Part shown: positions 1-5,781 of the stretch, piece by piece | Position numbering within the stretch: position 1 is the stretch's first letter | Layout of the letters: each line of letters opens with the position of its first letter | Assembly (NCBI GenBank): GCA_903867275.1 | Contig: CAIPQY010000304.1 | Coordinates: 1 to 19,596 of the forward strand | Reading direction: 5' to 3' | DNA from: an uncultured bacterium | Lineage (GTDB): Bacteria > Planctomycetota > Phycisphaerae > Phycisphaerales > SM1A02 | Length of the DNA: 19,596 nucleotides | Translations under genes and position numbers: made by a program | Notes under the pieces: generated by a model | What the model was told of the DNA's origin: nothing | The model's input: the letters and a program-made list of their open reading frames with translations, nothing else | The model's database searches: none

Positions 1-82
1 CCACCTCAGCGCGCGCCTGGCGGCCTGCACCAACCACGATCGCCATCACCGCCACCACCCAGATTTGCATCATGCGCCGCAT
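1..82 (-). CDS. N-terminus of an exported protein (partial, runs off left edge)
   Basis: Only the first 27 codons are present. They read as a classical signal peptide: a basic start (MRRMM), a hydrophobic core (QIWVVAVMAIVVGAG) and a polar region ending in an ARA-type cleavage motif (RQARA). This predicts Sec-dependent export, with cleavage near residue 25. An AGGAG lies upstream, 13 nt from the ATG at 82. An in-frame GTG at 85 lies 10 nt from it and is an equally possible start. The mature protein lies outside the window, so its function cannot be named. It reads in the same direction as the glycosyltransferase operon but is about 200 bp downstream of it, behind the palindrome at 226-276, so it probably has its own promoter. 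Confidence 0.6.
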   Translation of the reverse strand, partial: MRRMMQIWVVAVMAIVVGAGRQARAEV

Positions 83-128
83 CACTTGATCGCATCTCCT
101 GCCGCCCCGGAATGGAGCGCGCGCAGTC

Positions 129-156
129 ATTATGCGCCGGGCGCGGAGCGGAGCAA
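129..156 (-). promoter_or_regulatory. Candidate promoter for the exported protein
   Basis: On the minus strand, CATAAT (134-129) matches the -10 consensus at five of six positions. TTGCTC (156-151) lies 16 nt upstream as a weak -35. Transcription would start near 122 and leave a leader of about 37-40 nt that contains the AGGAG. This comes from consensus matching only. Confidence 0.35.
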
Positions 157-225
157 GCACGAAAGACCGGCGTTTTTGAATTTGGAGTGAGTGGGCGTTG
201 GGTAAGGGTTGGTCGCAAGTGCGAA

Positions 226-276
226 GGGACGGGGGTCCTTATCCGCGGCTGCGCCGCCGATAAGGACCCCCGTCCC
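226..276. repeat. Large near-perfect palindrome (hairpin)
   Basis: The left arm 226-243 (GGGACGGGGGTCCTTATC) and the right arm 259-276 are exact reverse complements over 18 bp. After one C:C mismatch, a further 5 bp pair (245-249 with 253-257) around a TGC loop, giving 23 paired bases in 51 nt. It begins 7 nt beyond the stop codon of the minus-strand glycosyltransferase gene, so it could end or stabilise that transcript. No U-tract follows it on either strand, so it is not a textbook intrinsic terminator. The long symmetric arms would also suit a dispersed palindromic (REP or MITE-like) element. No second copy occurs in this window. The rest of 86-283 shows no gene. Confidence 0.8.
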
Positions 277-283
277 TCAACGC

Positions 284-1750
284 CTACCGCCGATTCACCG
301 CCGCCATCGCGCGCTCGTACACCGCGTCCACCTTCGCGGCGGCGCCGTCCCAGGTGATGCCGCGCACCTCGAAGTAGCCGCTGTCGCGCAGCGTGCGCTG
401 CAGCGGGGGGTGGCGCAGCACGGCCACGATCTTGTTGGCCATGTCGTCCACATCCCAGAAGTCGCACTTCAGCACGTTGGTCAGGATCTCGCCCACGCCG
501 CTGGTGCGGCTGATGATCACCGGCACGCGATTGCCCATGGCCTCCAGCGGCGCGATGCCGAAGGGCTCGCTCACGCTGGGCATCACGTACAGGTCGGCGA
601 TGCTGAACACCTTCTGGATGTCCTTGCCGCGCAGGAAGCCCGTGAACAGCACCTTGTTGCCGATGCCCATGGCCGCGGCCATCTCGATCATGCGCTGCGC
701 CTGGTCGCCGTTGCCGGCCACCACGAACTTCACGCCATCCATCACGTCCAGCACGCGCTTGGCGGCGGCGATGAAGTATTCCGGGCCCTTCTGCATGGTG
801 ATGCGGCCGAAGTACAGCACCACCTTCTCGGTCTGCTTGATGGGCTCGATGCCGGCGCCCTTGGGGTCCAGCTCCACGCCGTTGTACACCACGTCGATCT
901 TGTCGGGGTTCACGCCGTAGCGGTTCACGCACAGGTTGCGCGTGAGCATGCTCACCGCGATCACCCGCACCGCGCCGTGCATGCCGCGGCGCTCGATGTT
1001 GTAGATGGGCTGGTTCACGTGCTCGCCGCTGCGGTCGAACTCGGTGCTGTGCACGTGCACCACCAGCGGCTTGCCGGTCATGCGTGCCACGGCCAGGCCC
1101 GCGGGATAGGTGAGCCAGTCGTGCGCGTGGATCACGTCGAACTGGTGGTCGCGCGCCGCGGCCACGCAGAAGCGCGCGTAGCGCTCGCTCTCGGCGATCA
1201 GGTCGCCGCCGTAGTCGCTGCTGCGCGAGTGGAAGGGCTCGGCGCCGCGGCCACCCGACTCGGGCACCGCGTCCTGCACGGCCAGTTCCGACAGCAGCAC
1301 CGTGCGCGTGGCGGCGTCGATGTGGTCAGGCAGCTTCAGCACGCGGCGCAGCTCGGCGGATTCAAGCGCCAGGCGCAGCAGCGCCGGTGGCAGCGAACTG
1401 CTGTAGGGCTCGGGCGCCGTCATGGGCAGGCCCAGCGTGGTGACATGCTTCAGTTGCCTGGTGATCTGCTCCAGCATCTCGCCCGCGACCATGGTTCGCG
1501 TGGTGGCCTGCGCTTCGCGCGTCACCAGCACCGCTTCGGGCGGGGGCAGGGATGGATGGCCGGGCGCGCTGCCCGGGCTGATCAGGTTCACGTGGCTCGC
1601 GAACGACGACTGCACATGCTTGGGCAGCACGAAAGTCACGTCCACATCGCGGCGGTCCAGCGCCTTGGTCAAGCCGTAGCACGCCGTGCCAAGACCACCC
1701 GAGATGAACGGGGGGAATTCCCAGCCCAGCATGAGCACGCGCCGCGACAC
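284..1750 (-). CDS. GT-B glycosyltransferase (GT4/GT5, glycogen-synthase-like)
   Basis: This 488-residue protein has two Rossmann-like halves. The N-terminal half opens with VLMLGWEFPPFISGGLGTAC (about 5-24), the acceptor-side glycine-rich loop of glycogen/starch-synthase-like enzymes (GT5). It continues to the HAHDWLTYPAG motif (208-218) and VHVHSTEF (231-238). The C-terminal half (about 305-470) is a Glycos_transf_1 domain with FGRITMQKG (314-322) and the nucleotide-sugar motif E395-x7-E403 in SVSEPFGIAPLEAM. It would transfer a sugar from a nucleotide donor in the cytoplasm, for glycogen-like or surface polysaccharide; donor and acceptor cannot be told. Residues 60-185 form a variable insert. 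The start is GTG at 1750, because family homology begins there. GAGGA lies 6 nt before it, and the upstream gene stops 2 nt earlier, so translation is probably coupled. Confidence 0.88.
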   Translation of the reverse strand: MSRRVLMLGWEFPPFISGGLGTACYGLTKALDRRDVDVTFVLPKHVQSSFASHVNLISPGSAPGHPSLPPPEAVLVTREAQATTRTMVAGEMLEQITRQLKHVTTLGLPMTAPEPYSSSLPPALLRLALESAELRRVLKLPDHIDAATRTVLLSELAVQDAVPESGGRGAEPFHSRSSDYGGDLIAESERYARFCVAAARDHQFDVIHAHDWLTYPAGLAVARMTGKPLVVHVHSTEFDRSGEHVNQPIYNIERRGMHGAVRVIAVSMLTRNLCVNRYGVNPDKIDVVYNGVELDPKGAGIEPIKQTEKVVLYFGRITMQKGPEYFIAAAKRVLDVMDGVKFVVAGNGDQAQRMIEMAAAMGIGNKVLFTGFLRGKDIQKVFSIADLYVMPSVSEPFGIAPLEAMGNRVPVIISRTSGVGEILTNVLKCDFWDVDDMANKIVAVLRHPPLQRTLRDSGYFEVRGITWDGAAAKVDAVYERAMAAVNRR

Positions 1751-1752
1751 GA

Positions 1753-2214
1753 TTAGTCCTCGTCGCCTCCGGCCATGTCGCCCAGATTGCGGAAGGCGGC
1801 CTCGTAGGCCAGCAGCCAGGTCGCCACATGCGCGGCCGCCGCGGAGGGGGCCTGGTCGGCGGACATGGGCACGCGACTGGTGAACACGTAGCTGCGGTCG
1901 TCGGCGCGGTAGTGCTTGGGCGGCTCCACGGGGCCTTCGCCGCCGAGTTCCACCAGCTCTTCCTCGATCAGTTCTTCCATCGGATCGCCGAAGTGCATCA
2001 GGTCGGTCTCGATGCTCTCGCTCAGCCAGCGGTCGGCGGTGCTCAGGCTCACGGACCAGCCGTCGTGCTGGCGCGCCACCGTGTACCACGCCTCGGCTGC
2101 GGCATCCTTCGCGCGGCAACGCAGCGTGTTGTCGAGCAGCTGCACCTCACCAAAAACGCCATGCTCGCGCGCGATGTCCGCCACGCTTTGCAGGAATGCC
2201 GCCACATCCGTCAT
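1753..2214 (-). CDS. Small acidic protein of unknown function
   Basis: This 153-residue soluble protein has no signal peptide or membrane segment. It starts MTDVAAFLQSVADIAREHG and has a central acidic stretch (PMEELIEEELVELGGEG). It ends with a helix-like segment (AAAHVATWLLAYEAAFRNL) and an acidic tail. Size and texture resemble YbjN or type-III-secretion-chaperone-like folds, but I see no diagnostic motif, so no function is assigned. The ATG at 2214 is chosen because AAGGAG sits 5 nt upstream; reading further upstream enters the antisense of prmC. It is the first gene of an operon with the glycosyltransferase, 2 nt apart, so the two products may act together. Confidence 0.75.
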   Translation of the reverse strand: MTDVAAFLQSVADIAREHGVFGEVQLLDNTLRCRAKDAAAEAWYTVARQHDGWSVSLSTADRWLSESIETDLMHFGDPMEELIEEELVELGGEGPVEPPKHYRADDRSYVFTSRVPMSADQAPSAAAAHVATWLLAYEAAFRNLGDMAGGDED

Positions 2215-2219
2215 GTGAT

Positions 2220-2251
2220 CTCCTTGGGTATGCACCGGACCGCCGATCATA
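2220..2251 (-). promoter_or_regulatory. Promoter -10 and RBS of the small-protein/glycosyltransferase operon
   Basis: TATGAT (2251-2246) is a near-consensus -10 on the minus strand and puts transcription start near 2239. AAGGAG (2225-2220) lies 5 nt before the ATG at 2214. The upstream -35 region (GAATGG) is poor. This unit therefore has a short leader with a real Shine-Dalgarno, unlike several neighbours. Confidence 0.5.
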
Positions 2252-2290
2252 GCCAAACCCGATTGTTCCCATTCCCGCAGGAACTGCATC

Positions 2291-2308
2291 TGTGGCCCAA
2301 ATGTGGCC
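2291..2308 (+). promoter_or_regulatory. Direct repeat TGTGGCC-N4-TGTGGCC upstream of prmC
   Basis: Two exact TGTGGCC heptamers have starts 11 bp apart, one helical turn. They lie 11 nt upstream of the TAGACT hexamer, covering about -41 to -24 of the predicted start, where no -35 hexamer is visible. The layout would suit an activator or repressor site. It may also be chance in GC-rich DNA. Confidence 0.25.
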
Positions 2309-2319
2309 GCGCCTGAACC

Positions 2320-2325
2320 TAGACT
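2320..2325 (+). promoter_or_regulatory. Leaderless-type -10 (TAGACT) of prmC
   Basis: TAGACT is followed by exactly 6 nt and then the prmC ATG at 2332, so the expected first transcribed base is the A of the start codon. No Shine-Dalgarno is present between the hexamer and the ATG. Confidence 0.5.
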
Positions 2326-2331
2326 GAACGC

Positions 2332-3273
2332 ATGGCAGCCACGGATCCGGCTCGAACCGACGCACCCTGGGACACGCGGCGCTTGCTGCAGTGGATCACC
2401 GGCTTCCTTGCCGAACGCACCATCGACTCGCCGCGCGTGTGCGCCGAACTGCTGCTGTCGCACGTGATCGGTTGCGAGCGCACGCGGCTGTACATGGAGG
2501 TGGATCGCCCCGCCTCGCCCACCGAGCTCGCGCGCCTGCGAGAACTGGTGAAGCGCGCAGGCCAGCACGAGCCGGTGCAGTACCTGGTGGGTGAGACCTG
2601 GTTCCATGCGCGTCCCTTTCATGTGGATCGCAGCACGCTGATTCCGCGACCGGCCACCGAAACACTGGTCGAGCTGGCGGTGCAGTGGGCGCGAGAGCGT
2701 GGTGGCCCGGTGCGCATGCTGGATGTGTGCACGGGCTCTGGTTGCGTGGCCATCAGCGTGGTGGCCGCGCTGATCACGCCGCGACGTGGAACCACCGAGC
2801 CACCGGTGTCGCCCATGGAGGCCACCGCCGTGGCCAGCGATCTGGTGCCCGCCGCGATCGATCTGGCGCTGCGCAACGCCACGCGCCACGGCCTGCAGGC
2901 ACGCATCGAGTTCCGAACCGGCGACCTGTTCGAGTCGCTGCAGGCGAGTGAAGCCGAGAGTTTCGACCTGATCACCGCCAATCCGCCCTACATCAGCGAT
3001 GCCGAATGGGCGCAGTGCGAACCCAATGTGCGCGATCACGAGCCGGCCACGGCGTTGCGTGGTGGTGGCGATGGTCTGCGCATCGTCACGCCGCTGCTGC
3101 AACAGGCGCCGCGCTGGCTGAAGCCCGGCGGTCGGTTGCTGGTGGAGATCGCCGCGTCGCAGGGCGAGGCGGTGCAGCGATTGGTGCAGGCGAACGCCGC
3201 GCTTGCGTGGCGCGCCATGCAGAAGGATCACGAAGGACTGGATCGCGTGCTGGTGGCCGACCGCGCCGCGTGA
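2332..3273 (+). CDS. prmC: Release factor glutamine methyltransferase PrmC (HemK)
   Basis: This 313-residue protein has the standard PrmC layout. An N-terminal helical substrate domain (about 15-85) is followed by the IPRPATETLVE linker (104-114). A class I SAM-dependent methyltransferase fold comes next, with the SAM loop DVCTGSGCVAI (131-141) and the N5-glutamine methyltransferase signature NPPY (217-220). EPATAL (237-242) is also conserved. In the cytoplasm it methylates the glutamine of the GGQ loop in release factors RF1 and RF2, speeding peptide release. A short Pro/Thr-rich insert (about 149-165) enlarges one loop. The start at 2332 gives the full N-terminal domain and matches the leaderless-type promoter. 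prfA, its frequent partner, is not adjacent. The gene converges on the PAS-GAF-REC gene with only 6 bp between the stops. Confidence 0.93.
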   Translation: MAATDPARTDAPWDTRRLLQWITGFLAERTIDSPRVCAELLLSHVIGCERTRLYMEVDRPASPTELARLRELVKRAGQHEPVQYLVGETWFHARPFHVDRSTLIPRPATETLVELAVQWARERGGPVRMLDVCTGSGCVAISVVAALITPRRGTTEPPVSPMEATAVASDLVPAAIDLALRNATRHGLQARIEFRTGDLFESLQASEAESFDLITANPPYISDAEWAQCEPNVRDHEPATALRGGGDGLRIVTPLLQQAPRWLKPGGRLLVEIAASQGEAVQRLVQANAALAWRAMQKDHEGLDRVLVADRAA

Positions 3274-3279
3274 GCGCGA

Positions 3280-4785
3280 TCAGTTCTCGCCGCTGCCGCC
3301 GGTGCCGGTGGTGAGCGCCTTCTCCACCTCTTCAAGCAGCTGCTGCGCCTGGAAGGGCTTGAACAGGAAGCAGTGCAGGCCTTCCTGGCTGCTGCGCACG
3401 ATGCTGTGGTGCGGGTCGTAGCCGAAGCCCGTCATCAGGATCACGGGCAGGTTGGTGTCGAGGTCCTTGGCGGCGCGGAAGATCTCGTAGCCGTTGCGAT
3501 CGGGCATGCGCACATCGGAGAGCACCATCTCGAAGGGCTGGCCCGCGGCATGCGCGGCGCGAAGCGCATCGATCGCGGCGCCGCCGGTCTCGAACACGGT
3601 CACGTTGGCTTCCTGCTGACCCAGGATGGTGGCGATGGCCTCGCGAATGCCTGGCTCGTCATCCACCACCAGCACGCGACGACCCTTCAGCAGGCCCGCG
3701 TCGGGCGCGGCCTTCTCCACGCGATCCACACCCAGCACGCCGCGGAAGCCTTCGGATGCGGCCTTCAGGCGCTTTTCAAGCGTGCCCAGGTTCGATTCGA
3801 GTCGCTGCAGCGCTTCGGCCACGGGGCCAGCGGGCGCGGCGGCCTTGGCGGCATCCAGCGCCTCGCGCACGCTGCGCACCGGCACCGCGATCTCTTCGCG
3901 CACGCTGCCGCTCACGCGCTGGTTGGTGGTGTAGCGCTCCACGATCAGCATGTCGAGGATGTTCAGCGCCATCGCCACGTAGCGACCGTACAGCTCCAGC
4001 AGCAGGCGATCCTCTTCCTCGAAGGCGCGCGGATCGCCGCTCTCGAGATTGGCGGTGCCCACCACGCGGTCGTGCAGCAGCAGCGGGGCGGTGAGCGCGC
4101 AGCGGCAACCGGCAAGACCCTGCATGTAGCGGCTGTCATGCTGCGGATCGCGGCACAGCACGCTTTCGCCGGTGGTGGCCACCCAGCCGGTGATGCCGTG
4201 GCCTTCGGGTTCGGCCTTCATCTGCTGACCGATGGCCAGCGGCTCGATGCCGCGATGCATCACCAGTTCCAGCACGCGACTCTTGCGATCGAGCAGGCGC
4301 ACCTCGAAGTTGGCCGCGCCGAACAGATCGCGCATGCCCTGCTCGATGCGGCCCTCGATCAGCTTCAGTCGCTCGGCCACGTTCAGCGGGTTCACGATCA
4401 CCGCGTCCAGGTCGAGCAGGCTGGCGCCGGCAGCGTCCACCGCCTCCACGCGATCCAGCAGGCGCTGGCGCGGCGACACGTTCATCAGCGTGGCCAGCGC
4501 GCGATCGGTGGTCTCGGCAACGCCCAGCGGCGACACCACCACCTCGAAGCTTCGGCCACTCGCGCGGAAACGCTTCAGCTGCACGCGACGCGGTCGCGCG
4601 GCATCGCGCAGGCACTCGCGCGCGGCGTCGGCGAACTTGCGGAGGGTTTCGGGTTCCTGCGCGGCGAGTCGGCCGCTCATCCACAGGATCTCGCCCGTGG
4701 CATCCACCACGCCCACGCCATCGGCCAGCTCCTGCAGCAGCGTCGCTGCGTCGAAGGTGCCGGTGTCGTGGCTGGGTGTGGGCAT
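3280..4785 (-). CDS. PAS-GAF-receiver protein with a degenerate histidine-kinase dimerisation segment
   Basis: This 501-residue cytoplasmic signalling protein has a PAS-like N-terminus (about 12-100; ADGVGVVDATGEILWMS) and a GAF domain (about 135-285; GITGWVATTGESVLCRDP, LTAPLLLHDRVVGTANLES). A helical segment (about 285-350) and a C-terminal receiver domain (about 368-492) follow. The receiver keeps the acidic pair D375/D376, phospho-acceptor D424 (VLSDVRMPD), T452 and K476 (FLFKPF), so it should be phosphorylatable. The helical segment contains REEIAVPV (296-303), which aligns with the kinase H-box (HE-I/L-RTPL) but has E297 where the phospho-histidine belongs. No HATPase domain follows. 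No DNA-binding output domain exists either, so it probably acts by protein contact. I chose ATG 4785 over an upstream start because a TACACT -10 sits 7 nt before it. Confidence 0.85.
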   Translation of the reverse strand: MPTPSHDTGTFDAATLLQELADGVGVVDATGEILWMSGRLAAQEPETLRKFADAARECLRDAARPRRVQLKRFRASGRSFEVVVSPLGVAETTDRALATLMNVSPRQRLLDRVEAVDAAGASLLDLDAVIVNPLNVAERLKLIEGRIEQGMRDLFGAANFEVRLLDRKSRVLELVMHRGIEPLAIGQQMKAEPEGHGITGWVATTGESVLCRDPQHDSRYMQGLAGCRCALTAPLLLHDRVVGTANLESGDPRAFEEEDRLLLELYGRYVAMALNILDMLIVERYTTNQRVSGSVREEIAVPVRSVREALDAAKAAAPAGPVAEALQRLESNLGTLEKRLKAASEGFRGVLGVDRVEKAAPDAGLLKGRRVLVVDDEPGIREAIATILGQQEANVTVFETGGAAIDALRAAHAAGQPFEMVLSDVRMPDRNGYEIFRAAKDLDTNLPVILMTGFGYDPHHSIVRSSQEGLHCFLFKPFQAQQLLEEVEKALTTGTGGSGEN

Positions 4786-4792
4786 TGGGGAA

Positions 4793-4828
4793 AGTGTAGG
4801 GGTGCGCGGGTCGAATGTTCCGTACACT
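4793..4828. promoter_or_regulatory. Back-to-back promoters for the PAS-GAF-REC gene and the ABC operon
   Basis: The same hexamer TACACT occurs on both strands: minus 4798-4793, 7 nt before the REC-gene ATG, and plus 4823-4828, 20 nt before the ABC ATPase ATG at 4849. The first predicts a leaderless mRNA and the second a leader of about 14 nt with only a weak GAG. The two hexamers are also arms of an inverted repeat around 24 bp, so the site could instead be an operator. No good -35 hexamers are visible. Confidence 0.45.
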
Positions 4829-4848
4829 CATCGACCGACGAGATACCC

Positions 4849-5781
4849 ATGCTTCAAGCCGAAGGCCTGGTCAAGCGTTTCGGCAACCAAAATGCCGTGA
4901 ATGGCGTGAATCTGCACGTCGCAGCGGGGTCGGTATGCGGTTTTCTCGGTCCCAACGGCGCCGGCAAGAGCACCACGCTGCGCATGGTGGTGGGGGTGCA
5001 GCCGCCGGACGCGGGCACGATTCGCGTGGACGGCCTGGATGTGTGGGCCAACCCCGAGCGCGCGCGAGGCTGCATTGGTTGGCTGCCCGAGCGCACGCCG
5101 TTGCACCCGGACGCACGCGTGGAGGAATTCCTTGCGTGGTCGGCGCGACTGCATGGCGTGGCCTCGGCTGCGGTTGGCACCAGCGTGGATCGCGTGGTGG
5201 AGCAGTGCGAGTTGCGCGAGGTTCGTCGGCGCGCTTGCCGCGTGCTGAGCCGTGGCTATCGCCAGCGCGTGGGCATCGCCGCCGCACTGGTGCACGCGCC
5301 GCGTCTGCTGGTGCTGGATGAACCCACCGCGGGCCTCGACCCGGCGCAGGTGCTGCTGTTCCGATCGCTGCTGCAGTCGCTGAAGGGTTCCACGGCGGTG
5401 CTGCTGAGCACGCATGTGCTGGCCGAGGTGGAAGCGGCGTGCGATGCGCTGGTGGTGCTTGATCGCGGGCGCGTGGTGGCCACCGGCACGCCCGCCGAAG
5501 TGCGCCGGCAGCTTGGCGTGAGTGCGCGCCTTGAAATGGAAGTGAACGATGCCCCGCGCGCCGAGGCGGCGCTGCAGGAATGCGGCCTTTCGCTCGCGCG
5601 TCGAACGCCCTGCGCCGACGCGCCGTGGGTGGACATCGTGGCCGAAGGCATGGTCACGCCCGAGGTGCGTGGCCGCGTGGCGCAGGCTTTGGCGCGTGAC
5701 GGCGTGGCGGTGCGTCGACTGGACATGGAGCACGGCCCGCTTGAAGAGGCCTTCCGCAAACTGGCGGAGGAGACGCCATGA
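4849..5781 (+). CDS. ABC transporter ATP-binding protein (GldA-like)
   Basis: This 310-residue protein is a single ABC ATPase domain plus a C-terminal extension. Walker A is GPNGAGKST (34-42). IGWLPERTPLHPDARVEEFL carries the GldA-type LPE in the Q-loop region. The signature is LSRGYRQRVG (133-142), Walker B is LLVLDEPTAGLD (153-164), and H189 of the STHV switch follows. The extension (about 225-310) ends in a segment (LEEAFRKLAEE) typical of ABC-2 drug-export/GldA ATPases. It would hydrolyse ATP to drive the fused permease encoded next, at the inner membrane. The stop overlaps the next start as ATGA (5778-5781), implying coupled translation. ATG 4849 is used because ABC homology begins at residue 3. 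The transported substrate cannot be inferred. Confidence 0.92.
   Translation: MLQAEGLVKRFGNQNAVNGVNLHVAAGSVCGFLGPNGAGKSTTLRMVVGVQPPDAGTIRVDGLDVWANPERARGCIGWLPERTPLHPDARVEEFLAWSARLHGVASAAVGTSVDRVVEQCELREVRRRACRVLSRGYRQRVGIAAALVHAPRLLVLDEPTAGLDPAQVLLFRSLLQSLKGSTAVLLSTHVLAEVEAACDALVVLDRGRVVATGTPAEVRRQLGVSARLEMEVNDAPRAEAALQECGLSLARRTPCADAPWVDIVAEGMVTPEVRGRVAQALARDGVAVRRLDMEHGPLEEAFRKLAEETP

Noticed and set aside
171..190. T-rich stretch as a plus-strand terminator
   Set aside because: No convincing hairpin precedes it, and no plus-strand gene lies upstream within the window.
209..1756. 515-codon plus-strand frame opposite the glycosyltransferase
   Set aside because: It is His/Val/Ala-biased with no domain signature, and the minus strand carries the conserved GT-B motifs.
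1751..2119. Longer start for the glycosyltransferase (611-codon frame)
   Set aside because: The added 123 residues are Arg-rich shadow sequence lying over the upstream gene. Family homology begins at the GTG at 1750, which also has a Shine-Dalgarno.
2215..3231. Longer start for the small acidic protein (492-codon frame)
   Set aside because: The extension lies antisense to prmC and looks random. ATG 2214 has AAGGAG and a TATGAT promoter upstream.
3373..4848. Extension of the ABC ATPase upstream to an 802-codon frame
   Set aside because: The extra part is antisense to the PAS-GAF-REC gene and lacks any domain. ABC homology begins at the ATG at 4849.
5242..5275. Unusual ABC signature LSRGY (instead of LSGGQ) and LPE in the Q-loop region as signs of an inactive ATPase
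   Set aside because: Both variants are common in the GldA-like ABC ATPase group, and Walker A, Walker B and the switch histidine are intact.
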